A DNA stretch of 64,000 nucleotides, taken from Streptomyces sp. V3I8. GTDB lineage: Bacteria; Actinomycetota; Actinomycetes; Streptomycetales; Streptomycetaceae. The notes beneath the pieces are model-generated. The model worked only from the letters and a program-made list of their open reading frames with translations, did no database searches and was not told the DNA's origin. The translations under genes and the position numbers were made by a program. This document shows positions 18,616-26,413 of the stretch, piece by piece (the first letter of the stretch is position 1; each line of letters starts with the position of its first letter). The stretch spans positions 2,232,001 through 2,296,000 of the forward strand of contig NZ_JAUSZL010000002.1 in the NCBI RefSeq assembly GCF_030817535.1. The letters run 5' to 3'.

Positions 18616-18972
18616 TCAGGCCCCCTGGGCGTTCCCGTTGATCTTCTCTATGGCCTGCCGGGCCTGCTCCCCCGGCGTCCGCGGCAACGAGGAGACGGCG
18701 GAGACCTGACCCCCGCCGACAGCGGTGGGCGCGGCCGCCGCGGCCGGCATGGCCGAGGCGGCGGCCTGGCGCGCGTGCGACCCCGCCTGCCGCCCCCGCA
18801 GCCGGTGGCTCGCCGCCTCGTCCAGCGTCACGGGCCGCTGCATGCTGGCGGCCAGCCGCCCCGCCTCCTGGCCGAGCGCGGCGACGTCCTCCCAGGACAG
18901 CCGCAGTACCACGGCGAGTTCCGCCTCGCCGTCCGGCGTGGCGATCAACGGCTGAGCGGCTCGGTCGTTCAT
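18616..18972 (-). CDS. conserved-looking hypothetical protein
   Basis: A 118-residue soluble protein that I do not recognise. It starts MNDRAAQPLIATPDGEAELA, has an alpha-helical middle (LRLSWEDVAALGQEAGRLAA), an Ala-rich stretch at about 70-88, and a helical end (TPGEQARQAIEKINGN). The ATG at 18972 has GAGGAACA upstream. No signal peptide, membrane segment or catalytic motif is visible. It is divergent from the rhomboid gene across 103 bases. Confidence 0.65.
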   Translation of the reverse strand: MNDRAAQPLIATPDGEAELAVVLRLSWEDVAALGQEAGRLAASMQRPVTLDEAASHRLRGRQAGSHARQAAASAMPAAAAAPTAVGGGQVSAVSSLPRTPGEQARQAIEKINGNAQGA

Positions 18973-19075
18973 GACCTGTTCCTCACGTGTCTGCTGGGAC
19001 CAAGGGCGGTTGCCGGAACATACGCATACGGCCGCGCCCCCGTTCAGACGCCCCGAACGGGGGCAGGATCCCCCC

Positions 19076-19885
19076 GTGGTCATACCCGTGCACGACGTGA
19101 ACCCCGCACGCCGTACCCCGTACGTGACGTACGCGCTGATCGCCGCCAACGTCGCGGTCTTCCTGGTCACCCCGGGCGCACTCACCGGCGGGAGCGGCCT
19201 GTCCCAGCTGTGCCACCTGCAGGCGTTCCTGGACCACTGGGCGGCGGTGCCGCGGGAGCTGATCCACGGGCAGCTCCCGACGAGCGTCCCGACCGGGGCC
19301 GTGGGTGCCGGCGCCGGCGGCCCCGGCTGCGTGGTCGGTCCGCCCGGCTACGACAAGTCGCCGCAGCTGTCGGTCCTGACGGCGATGTTCGTGCACGGCG
19401 GCTGGGTGCACCTGCTGGGCAACATGCTCTTCCTGCTGATCTTCGGCAACAACATCGAGGACCGCCTCGGCCACATCCGCTACCTGCTGTTCTACGGGGT
19501 CTGCGGCTATGCGGCGGCGTACGGCTTCGCGCTGGTCAACGCCGACTCGGGCGACCCGCTGATCGGCGCGTCGGGCGCGATCGCCGGGGTGCTGGGGGCG
19601 TACCTGGTCCTTTATCCGAGGGCCCGGGTCTGGGTCCTGGTGCCGTTCCTGATCTTCCTGCCGCTGCGGCTGCCCGCCTGGATCGTGCTGGGCTTCTGGT
19701 TCGGCCTGCAGGCGGTGTACTCGTCCGGCACCGGCATCTCCGAGGCCGGCACGGTCGCGTACGTGGCCCACGTGGTCGGCTTCCTCGCGGGCATGCTCCT
19801 CGCCTGGCCCCTGCGCCGCGGCACCCCGCCCGCACCGGAACCGAAGGGCCTCCTGTGGGGCAGGAGGGCCGGCCACCGCTGGTAG
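19076..19885 (+). CDS. rhomboid family intramembrane serine protease
   Basis: A 269-residue polytopic membrane protease. The catalytic dyad is Ser166 in GASGAIAG and His232 in VAHVVGFLAG. The rhomboid HxxxxHxxxN pattern is present (His107, His112, Asn116 in HGGWVHLLGNM). Six transmembrane segments are predicted, starting at about residue 18. A loop of about 60 residues between the first two segments is rich in Gly and Pro with two cysteines. The GTG at 19076 has no ribosome binding site but CAGGAT lies six bases upstream. A second in-frame GTG at 19088 is possible. Confidence 0.9.
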   Translation: MVIPVHDVNPARRTPYVTYALIAANVAVFLVTPGALTGGSGLSQLCHLQAFLDHWAAVPRELIHGQLPTSVPTGAVGAGAGGPGCVVGPPGYDKSPQLSVLTAMFVHGGWVHLLGNMLFLLIFGNNIEDRLGHIRYLLFYGVCGYAAAYGFALVNADSGDPLIGASGAIAGVLGAYLVLYPRARVWVLVPFLIFLPLRLPAWIVLGFWFGLQAVYSSGTGISEAGTVAYVAHVVGFLAGMLLAWPLRRGTPPAPEPKGLLWGRRAGHRW

Positions 19886-19941
19886 GCCCGCGCCCCGTCA
19901 GGGGCGCGGGGAACCGCGCGCCAAGCCCCCACCGGCCCGCG
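19886..19941 (+). repeat. dispersed GC-rich element, copy 4
   Basis: GCCCCGTCAGGGGCGCGGGG followed by AACCGCGCGCCAAGCCCCC, between the convergent rhomboid and hemE genes. Confidence 0.6.
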
Positions 19942-19965
19942 GACGGGGAACGGCCCGGTGGACCC

Positions 19966-21033
19966 TCAGCGCTCGGACCGAACGTGCACGTACTCCACGA
20001 GCCGGGTCAGCGCGTCCGGGTCCATCGACGGCAGCACCCCGTGCCCGAGGTTGAACACATGCCCCTCAAGACCCGAGGCGGCGTCGAGGACCTCCTGCGC
20101 CTTCTCCTCCACCACCCCGGTCGGGGCGAACAGCACGGCGGGGTCGAGGTTGCCCTGGAGGGCCCGGCCGGGGCCGACCCGCCGTGCCGCCTCGTCCAGC
20201 GGCACCCGCCAGTCGACGCCGACGACGTCCGCGCCCGCCTCGCCCATGAGCCCGAGCAGCTCCCCCGTACCGACGCCGAAGTGGATGCGCGGGACGCCGT
20301 ACTCCTCGACGGCCCGGAACACCTTCGCGGAGGCGGGCATCACGGAGCGCCGGTAGTCGGCGGGGGCGAGGGCGCCGACCCAGGAGTCGAAGAGCTGGAC
20401 GGCGGAGGCGCCCGCCTCGATCTGCACCTTCAGGAACGCGGCCGTGATGCCGGCGAGCCGGTCGAGCAGATCGGCCCAGAGCTGCGGGTCGCCGTACATG
20501 AGCGACTTGGTGTGCTCGTGGTTGCGGGAGGGGCCGCCCTCCACGAGGTAGCTCGCGAGGGTGAAGGGGGCGCCCGCGAATCCGATGAGGGGCGTCGGGC
20601 CGAGCTCACGGGTGAGCATCCCGATGGCCTCGGTGACGTACCACACGTCGTCGGGCGTCAGCTCGCGCAGCTGGTCCAGGTCGGCGCGGGTGCGGATCGG
20701 CTTCCCGACGACGGGGCCCACGCCGGGCCTGATGTCCAGGTCGACGCCGATGGCCTTCAGCGGGACGACGATGTCGCTGAAGTAGATCGCCGCGTCCACG
20801 TGGTGCCGGCGGACCGGCTGGAGGGTGATCTCGGTGACCAGGTCGGGCCGCATGCAGGACTCCAGCATGGGGACGCCCTCGCGCACCTTCAGGTACTCCG
20901 GCAGTGAGCGCCCGGCCTGCCGCATGAACCACACGGGTGTGTGCGGTACGGGTTCACGCCTGCACGCCTTGAGGAAGGCGGAGTCGTAGGTCGCGGTCGG
21001 CTGCTGGCCCTGGGGGCGGTCAATGACGCTCAC
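19966..21033 (-). CDS. hemE: uroporphyrinogen decarboxylase
   Basis: A 355-residue enzyme converting uroporphyrinogen III to coproporphyrinogen III. The signature [15 protein letters not shown] is near residue 35, with [16 protein letters not shown] and [11 protein letters not shown] further on. The GTG at 21033 is chosen because it yields a normal N-terminus ([11 protein letters not shown]); the open frame extends upstream to 21216 but that part is unlike the family. Together with hemY and hemQ this gives three steps of the coproporphyrin-dependent heme route within 8 kb. It is divergent from the DUF3000 gene. Confidence 0.95.
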   Translation of the reverse strand: MSVIDRPQGQQPTATYDSAFLKACRREPVPHTPVWFMRQAGRSLPEYLKVREGVPMLESCMRPDLVTEITLQPVRRHHVDAAIYFSDIVVPLKAIGVDLDIRPGVGPVVGKPIRTRADLDQLRELTPDDVWYVTEAIGMLTRELGPTPLIGFAGAPFTLASYLVEGGPSRNHEHTKSLMYGDPQLWADLLDRLAGITAAFLKVQIEAGASAVQLFDSWVGALAPADYRRSVMPASAKVFRAVEEYGVPRIHFGVGTGELLGLMGEAGADVVGVDWRVPLDEAARRVGPGRALQGNLDPAVLFAPTGVVEEKAQEVLDAASGLEGHVFNLGHGVLPSMDPDALTRLVEYVHVRSER

Positions 21034-21214
21034 GACGAAAAGTCTCGCACGGTCCGCGGACGCCTCGGGCCGGTCCGGCACGGCGGCGTCCCGCCCGGTA
21101 CCTCCGCGAACCGCCGCTTTCGGGGGCGCTTTTCGGCAACGGGATCCGGACAGTGGTCCGGCGCACGGGTGTCTGTCCCTGCACGGAGGCCCCGTTCCCC
21201 TTAATCTTCCCCGC
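21034..21214. promoter_or_regulatory. divergent promoter region between hemE and the DUF3000 gene
   Basis: These 181 bases must hold two promoters. TAATCT lies seven bases before the ATG of the DUF3000 gene and may be its -10 box. No clear inverted repeat was seen. Confidence 0.4.
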
Positions 21215-21883
21215 ATGGCTGCGGCTCAGGGACGACTGTCGGACGGCGCTGGCGGAATGGACGATCCGAAGGAGGGGGAAGGGGATGCGACGGAGTCGGC
21301 ACCGCTGCCGTTTCGGGCCGCCGTCGACGCGCTGAGGGCCGCGCGGCTGAGGCCGCAGATCGAGATCGATCCGACGAAGGCGCCGCGGCGGCTGGCGCCG
21401 TTCGCGTACGCGCTGGAGGCCGCCGTCGTCGACGGTGACGAGGACCTGGCGGACGGCCGCCTCATCCTGCTGCACGATCCGGCCGGGCACGACGCCTGGC
21501 AGGGGTCGTTCCGCCTGGTGACGCTGGTGCGCGCGGAGCTGGAACCGGAGATGGCCGCCGACCCGCTGCTGCCCGAGGTGTGCTGGTCCTGGCTGATGGG
21601 CGCGCTCCAGTCCCGCGGCCTGTCCTGCGGGCAGCCCAGCGGCACGGTCACCCGGGCCGGCTCCCACTACTTCGGCGGCCTGTCCGAGCGGCCCCCGGCG
21701 TCCCAGATCGAGATCCGCGCCTCCTGGACCCCGCGCGAAGGCCTGGGCGGCGTCCCCGACACCGCCGCCCACCTGGCGTCCTGGTGCGACCTCCTCGCCC
21801 AGATCGCCGGGCTCCCGCCGGCGGCCCCCGGTGACGCCTCGATCGTCACCCTGCCGCAACGACGGGGGCCCCAGAGCCGCTGA
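21215..21883 (+). CDS. DUF3000 family protein
   Basis: A 222-residue soluble actinobacterial protein of unknown function. It has the DUF3000 blocks [43 protein letters not shown] and [13 protein letters not shown]. This gene is commonly next to hemE and RNase D in Streptomyces. There is no ribosome binding site before the ATG, while TAATCT lies seven bases upstream, so a leaderless transcript is likely. A very good terminator hairpin follows at 21927-21960. Confidence 0.85.
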   Translation: MAAAQGRLSDGAGGMDDPKEGEGDATESAPLPFRAAVDALRAARLRPQIEIDPTKAPRRLAPFAYALEAAVVDGDEDLADGRLILLHDPAGHDAWQGSFRLVTLVRAELEPEMAADPLLPEVCWSWLMGALQSRGLSCGQPSGTVTRAGSHYFGGLSERPPASQIEIRASWTPREGLGGVPDTAAHLASWCDLLAQIAGLPPAAPGDASIVTLPQRRGPQSR

Positions 21884-21926
21884 GCGCCCCGCCAGGCACC
21901 GCCCCGCGGCCCCGGCGGGGGCCCAC

Positions 21927-21960
21927 CTGAAGCCGTACCTCATGAGAGGTGCGGCTTCAG
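21927..21960 (+). terminator. hairpin terminator after the DUF3000 gene
   Basis: Arms CTGAAGCCG and CGGCTTCAG pair perfectly and the stem continues through ACCT/AGGT to a six-base loop CATGAG, 43 bases after the stop. Confidence 0.85.
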
Positions 21961-22005
21961 TCATGCGCCGCTCGGTCATGTGCAGCTCCGTCATGTGCCG
22001 CGCGG
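21961..22005 (+). repeat. 15-bp tandem repeat, three copies
   Basis: TCATGCGCCGCTCGG, TCATGTGCAGCTCCG and TCATGTGCCGCGCGG follow one another directly, beginning at the base after the terminator hairpin. Confidence 0.8.
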
Positions 22006-22417
22006 CGGGGTGCCGCGCAGGGGGTGCCGGCCCCTTCCACCCGCTCGCGGTCAACCCTCGGCCGCCCACCACCCTTCCGGGGCGCCAACAGGAGCCGACG
22101 TGCCGCGCGAACGCGCCGAACGTGCTCCGATGTGCTCCCCGCGCGCCCCCGAACCGGCCGCGGCCTGCACGAAAACACGTTTGCCCTTTTATCGATACGA
22201 CCACTTTCAGCCTCGTATCGAAGCGGACCGGACTCGTTTCGATCTTCGGATGATCGCTCGTGCGTCCGAATTGCCCGCATCATTACTCACCAAATCGTGA
22301 TCATTCTCTAAAGGCGGACGGGTTTGGTGCCGAAGACCTCTGTGACCTTGAAAGCACGGTTCGTCCCGGCTTCACCTCCACAGCCGGTCCCCCCCGTCCC
22401 GCACCCCAGGAGGCCTG
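22006..22417 (+). promoter_or_regulatory. long AT-richer upstream region of the LuxR-type regulator
   Basis: No gene is seen. The region turns distinctly AT-rich for this genome from about 22170 and holds the phased TCGnnnCGA array at 22192-22242. CTCTAAAGG near 22305 could be part of a promoter. AGGAGG precedes the GTG at 22418. Confidence 0.5.
22192..22242. promoter_or_regulatory. three-copy operator-like array with 21-bp phasing
   Basis: TCGATACGA (22192), TCGTATCGA (22213) and TCGTTTCGA (22234) are each 9 bp and separated by exactly 12 bases, giving a 21-bp period or two helical turns. The first two are exact reverse complements. It lies 176 bases upstream of the response-regulator start. 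Confidence 0.55.
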
Positions 22418-23080
22418 GTGTCCGTTCTCCTCGAGCAGCCCGCAAGCCTGGTCGCCTACCGCCCGAACAAGCCGACCGCGATGGTGGTCGTGGCCGACCC
22501 CCGTGTGCGGTCCACCGTCACCCGCCACCTGTGGGCGCTCGGTGTTCGCGACGTGATCGAGGCTTCGTCCGTCGCGGAGGCTCGTCCCCGCATCGGCAAC
22601 CCCCGCGACATCTGTGTCGCGGACGTCCATCTCCCCGACGGCTCCGGCCTCACCCTCCTGTCCGAAACCAGAGCGGCGGGCTGGCCGAACGGCCTGGCCC
22701 TGTCGGCCGCCGACGACATCGGCGCCGTGCGCAACGCCCTCGCGGGCGGCGTCAAGGGCTATGTCGTCACCGGCACCCGTACGAACGTGGGGCTCCCCAC
22801 CCGGCCCGGCGTCGCCCCCATCGGCTCGGCGGCCGCCCGTATGCACCGCCGCCCCCCGGGTTCCCCGAGCCACCCGGGTGGCTACCGCGAGCTGTCCGGC
22901 CGCGAGGTCGAGGTGCTCCGGCTGGTGGCGGAGGGCCAGTCGAACAAGGCCATCGGCGTCTCGATGGGCCTGTCCGCGCTGACCGTCAAGAGCCACCTCG
23001 CCCGTATCGCCCGCAAGCTCGGCACGGGTGACCGCGCCGGCATGGTGGCGGTGGCCCTGCGCACGGGAATCATCCACTGA
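22418..23080 (+). CDS. LuxR/NarL-type response regulator (orphan)
   Basis: A 220-residue protein. An N-terminal receiver domain (about 20-130) keeps the phosphorylation Asp69 in VADVHLPDGSG and a Lys in GGVKGYVV, but the acidic pocket has only one Asp (VVVADPRV) where two are usual. A linker of about 25 residues with HRRPPGSPSH leads to a LuxR helix-turn-helix (about 155-215) with LSGREVEVLRLVAEGQSNKA and LTVKSHLARI. No histidine kinase gene is adjacent, so it may be an orphan or atypical regulator. The GTG at 22418 has AGGAGG upstream. Confidence 0.88.
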   Translation: MSVLLEQPASLVAYRPNKPTAMVVVADPRVRSTVTRHLWALGVRDVIEASSVAEARPRIGNPRDICVADVHLPDGSGLTLLSETRAAGWPNGLALSAADDIGAVRNALAGGVKGYVVTGTRTNVGLPTRPGVAPIGSAAARMHRRPPGSPSHPGGYRELSGREVEVLRLVAEGQSNKAIGVSMGLSALTVKSHLARIARKLGTGDRAGMVAVALRTGIIH

Positions 23081-23164
23081 TCCACGGCGCGGCGGCCCCC
23101 TCCGCATGAACCGGGACGGCCCACCGGTCCAGGATTCACCGACCTGACTGGTTTACGCCCCCCT

Positions 23165-23200
23165 GACACCCGTCGACGGAACGTTCCGTCGACGGGTGTC
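23165..23200. terminator. 36-bp perfect palindrome (terminator or operator)
   Basis: Two 18-base halves (left half GACACCCGTCGACGGAAC) are exact reverse complements with no loop. It lies 85 bases after the response regulator and 26 bases before RNase D. A hairpin terminator is most likely; a dimeric protein-binding site is possible. Confidence 0.6.
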
Positions 23201-23225
23201 GTGCATACACGGATACCCTTGACAG

Positions 23226-24512
23226 GTGACCGACGCCCAAGAGACCGCAGCAGACAGTTCACTGCGAACCACCGGAGGCGCTCCTCCGGACGACGTCGAA
23301 CCGGCGCCGATCCCTCTGCTGGAGCCCCGTGACGGAATTCCGCCGGTGATCACCGACGAGGAGTCGCTCGCCGAGGTGATCGCGGCGTTCGCCGCCGGCA
23401 CCGGCCCCGTCGCCGTGGACGCCGAGCGGGCGTCCGGCTACCGCTACGGCCAGCGCGCGTATCTCGTGCAGCTGCGCCGCGAGGGCGCGGGCACCGCGCT
23501 CGTCGATCCCGTCGCCTGCCCCGACCTGTCGGGCCTCGGCGAGGCCCTCTCCGGTGTGGAGTGGGTGCTGCACGCGGCGACCCAGGACCTGCCGTGCCTG
23601 CGGGAGATAGGCATGGTTCCCAGCCGCCTGTTCGACACCGAGCTGGCCGGCCGGCTCGCCGGGTTCCCGCGGGTCGGCCTCGGCGCGATGGTCGAGGGCG
23701 TCCTGGGCTTCGTACTGGAGAAGGGGCACTCGGCGGTCGACTGGTCGACCCGCCCGCTGCCCGAGCCGTGGCTGCGCTACGCCGCGCTCGACGTGGAGCT
23801 GCTCGTCGACCTGCGGGACGCGCTGGAGAAGGAACTCGACCGGCAGGGCAAGCTGGACTGGGCCCGCCAGGAGTTCGACGCGATCGCCTCGGCGCCCCCG
23901 GCGGAGCCCCGCAAGGACCCGTGGCGCCGTACCTCCGGCATGCACAAGGTGCGCCGCCGGCGGCAGATGGCGGTCGTACGGGAGCTGTGGGAGGCCCGGG
24001 ACCGGGCCGCGCAGCGCCGGGACATCTCGCCGGGCAAGATCCTCGGCGACGGCGCGATCATCGAGGCCGCGCTGGCCGTCCCGGCGAATGTGCACGCGCT
24101 CGCCGCGCTGAACGGCTTCGGGCACCGGATGGGCCGGCGTCAGCTGGAGCAGTGGCAGGCGGCCGTGGAGCGGGCGAAGGCCCTGCCGGACGCCGAGCTG
24201 CCGCAGCCGGGCCAGCCGATGACCGGGCCGCCGCCGCCGCGCGCCTGGGCCGAGAAGGACCCGGCCGCCGCGGCACGGCTGTCCGCGGCGCGGACCGCCG
24301 TCTCCGCCCTGGCGCAGACGCTCAACATGCCGCAGGAGAACCTGATCACCCCGGACACGGTGCGGCGGGTGTGCTGGGAGCCGCCAGCCGTTCCGGACGC
24401 GGCGTCCGTCGCGGCCGCCCTTGCCGGGTACGGGGCCCGGGCCTGGCAGGTCGAGCAGGTCACACCCGTGCTTGTCGCCGCGCTGGCCGCCGGGGCCAGG
24501 ACCAAGGAGTGA
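23226..24512 (+). CDS. rnd: ribonuclease D, DEDDy exonuclease with HRDC domain
   Basis: A 428-residue 3'-5' exoribonuclease acting in tRNA and stable RNA maturation. The DEDDy residues are all visible: Asp65 and Glu67 in AVDAERASG, Asp121 in ATQDLPCL, and Tyr185/Asp189 in LRYAALDVELL. An HRDC domain follows at about residues 235-315, then a C-terminal extension seen in actinobacterial homologues. The GTG at 23226 has no ribosome binding site; TACCCT lies six bases before it, which fits a leaderless mRNA. It is convergent with the ABC permease gene to its right. Confidence 0.93.
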   Translation: MTDAQETAADSSLRTTGGAPPDDVEPAPIPLLEPRDGIPPVITDEESLAEVIAAFAAGTGPVAVDAERASGYRYGQRAYLVQLRREGAGTALVDPVACPDLSGLGEALSGVEWVLHAATQDLPCLREIGMVPSRLFDTELAGRLAGFPRVGLGAMVEGVLGFVLEKGHSAVDWSTRPLPEPWLRYAALDVELLVDLRDALEKELDRQGKLDWARQEFDAIASAPPAEPRKDPWRRTSGMHKVRRRRQMAVVRELWEARDRAAQRRDISPGKILGDGAIIEAALAVPANVHALAALNGFGHRMGRRQLEQWQAAVERAKALPDAELPQPGQPMTGPPPPRAWAEKDPAAAARLSAARTAVSALAQTLNMPQENLITPDTVRRVCWEPPAVPDAASVAAALAGYGARAWQVEQVTPVLVAALAAGARTKE

Positions 24513-24573
24513 GTCCGGCCCTTCTGGGCCGACCGGTCGCCCGGTCGCCGTGGCGGGTACGGATCCGTCGCGG

Positions 24574-24623
24574 CCGACTGCCCGTCGTGGCCGGCCGCGC
24601 GGCTCCCCGCGCCCCTGACGGGG
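24574..24623 (-). repeat. dispersed GC-rich element, inverted copy 5
   Basis: CTCCCCGCGCCCCTGACGGG, the reverse of the other copies, between the convergent RNase D and permease genes. Confidence 0.55.
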
Positions 24624-25463
24624 CTACTTCGTCGCGCCCTTCGTGAAGCCGTTGTAGATGTAGCGCTGCAGGAACAGGAAGGCGAGCAGGGTCGGCAGGA
24701 TGACCAGGACCGCTCCCGCCGAGATGTTCTCCCAGTGCGCTCCGAAGGGGCCCTTGAAGCGGAACAGGGACGTCGAGATCACGCCAAGATCCTCGGACGG
24801 CATGTAGAGGAACGGGATGTAGAAGTCGTTGTAGACGGTGATCCCCTTCACGATGACCACCGTCGCGATCGCGGGCCTCAGCAGCGGCAGGATGATCTTC
24901 CGGTAGATCGTGAAGGCGCTCGCGCCGTCGAGCCGGGCGGCCTCGTCGAGCGAGACCGGGATCGACCGGACGAACTGCAGGAAGATGTAGATCGAGACGA
25001 TGTCCGTGCCCGTGTAGAGCACGATCGGCGCCCAGCGGCTGTCGAACATGCCGAAGCTGTCGATGATCTGGAAGGTCGCCACCTGGGTGGTCACCCCGGG
25101 GACGAGCGCGGCGACGAGGAAGAGCGCGACGACCGGCTTCCTGAACCGGAAGGTGTAGCGGTCGATCGCGTACGCCGCCATCGACCCGATGATCACCGTG
25201 CCCGTGACGGAGAAGAGCAGGATGAACGCCGTGTTCCCGAACGCCGAGAGCATCCGGCCGTCCTGGAACGCCGTCACGTAGTTGTCGAAGTTCAGCGGGT
25301 TGTCGGGAAGTTGCAGCGCCCCGCTGTCGTTCGCCATCTCCTTGCCGGACTTGAGGGAGGTCAGCAGGACGACGAGGAGCGGGAGCAGCACGACCACGCT
25401 CGCGACGACCAGCGACAGGTAGGTGAGGGCCCGGGCGGCCCGGGCACGCGAGACGCGGGTCAT
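24624..25463 (-). CDS. sugar ABC transporter permease (MalG type)
   Basis: A 279-residue inner-membrane protein with six predicted segments and the EAA loop SLDEAARLDGASAFTIYRKI, which docks to the ATPase. Its ATG overlaps the stop of the upstream permease gene (ATGA). The operon order on the minus strand is binding protein, MalF-type permease, MalG-type permease. No ATPase gene is present, as usual in Streptomyces where one shared MsiK-type ATPase serves many sugar importers. Context with a beta-mannosidase suggests uptake of mannosides. Confidence 0.88.
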   Translation of the reverse strand: MTRVSRARAARALTYLSLVVASVVVLLPLLVVLLTSLKSGKEMANDSGALQLPDNPLNFDNYVTAFQDGRMLSAFGNTAFILLFSVTGTVIIGSMAAYAIDRYTFRFRKPVVALFLVAALVPGVTTQVATFQIIDSFGMFDSRWAPIVLYTGTDIVSIYIFLQFVRSIPVSLDEAARLDGASAFTIYRKIILPLLRPAIATVVIVKGITVYNDFYIPFLYMPSEDLGVISTSLFRFKGPFGAHWENISAGAVLVILPTLLAFLFLQRYIYNGFTKGATK

Positions 25464-26413
25464 ACGAGGTCCACCTTGTCGTCGGGGACGAGACGTCGCT
25501 GCACCCAGGTCACCGCCAGGACGATCAGGAGCAGGACGACCGCGGCCGCCGAGGCGAGCCCCGTCTTGTCGAACTGGAAGGCCAGCTTCACCGTCTGGAT
25601 CACGAAGGTCTCCGTGCCGGTCGCGCCCCCGGTCATGATGAACGGCACCTCGAAGGCGGACAGCGAGCCGGAGACGGAGAGGATGACGGTCAGGCTGAGT
25701 ACGGGCCTGATGCCGGGCGCGATGATGTACCGGAACTGGTGCCGGCGATTCGCCCCGTCCAGCTCTGCGGCCTCGTACAGCTCCCCCGGGATGGACTGGA
25801 TCGCGCCGAGGAACAGGACGAAGTTCAGGCCCAGGTAGCGCCAGACGGAGACTCCGGCCAGGGACACGTTCGCGGACACCGGGGTGCCGAGCCAGGCGCG
25901 GTCCGGGTGGACGCCGAAGAGGCTCAGCACCGAGTCGAGCGTGCCGCCGTCCTGGAAGAAGTAGAGGAAGACGAAACCGATCGCGACCCCGTTGATCAGG
26001 TACGGGAAGAACAGCACGCCCTTGAAGAAGTTCCGGAAGCGCACGTCGAAGCTCAGGACCGTGGCGAAGTAGAGCGCCACGACGATCTGGACCGCCGAGG
26101 CGGCCAGGTAGTAGCCGCTGACGAAGAAGACCTCGAACAGCTCGGGCCGGGTGAGGAGTTCGACGTAGTTCTCGGCGCCCGTGTAGTTCAGCTCGGGGCT
26201 GACGCCGTCCCAGTCGGTGAAGCTGTACGCGACCATGTTGGCGACCGGCGCGTACGTGAACGTGATCAGCAGGACCAGCGGGGCGGCCAGGAACAGCCAC
26301 GGGGTGAGGCCCCGCCGCAGACGCAGCCGGCGCGGGGCCCGGTCGCGGGCGTGTGCCGTGCGGGCGGCGGGCGCGGCCCGCGGGGGCCGCGCCCTGCCGG
26401 TGGTGTCCGGCAT
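25460..26413 (-). CDS. sugar ABC transporter permease (MalF type)
   Basis: A 317-residue inner-membrane protein. An Arg/Ala/Pro-rich N-terminus of about 35 residues precedes six predicted membrane segments, and the EAA loop ELYEAAELDGANRRHQFRYI is near residue 225. The start ATG overlaps the stop of the binding-protein gene (TGATG), and its own stop overlaps the next permease, so the three genes are tightly coupled. It would form the translocation pore with the MalG-type partner. The substrate is probably a manno-oligosaccharide, judged only from the neighbouring GH2 gene. Confidence 0.87.
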   Translation of the reverse strand: MPDTTGRARPPRAAPAARTAHARDRAPRRLRLRRGLTPWLFLAAPLVLLITFTYAPVANMVAYSFTDWDGVSPELNYTGAENYVELLTRPELFEVFFVSGYYLAASAVQIVVALYFATVLSFDVRFRNFFKGVLFFPYLINGVAIGFVFLYFFQDGGTLDSVLSLFGVHPDRAWLGTPVSANVSLAGVSVWRYLGLNFVLFLGAIQSIPGELYEAAELDGANRRHQFRYIIAPGIRPVLSLTVILSVSGSLSAFEVPFIMTGGATGTETFVIQTVKLAFQFDKTGLASAAAVVLLLIVLAVTWVQRRLVPDDKVDLV

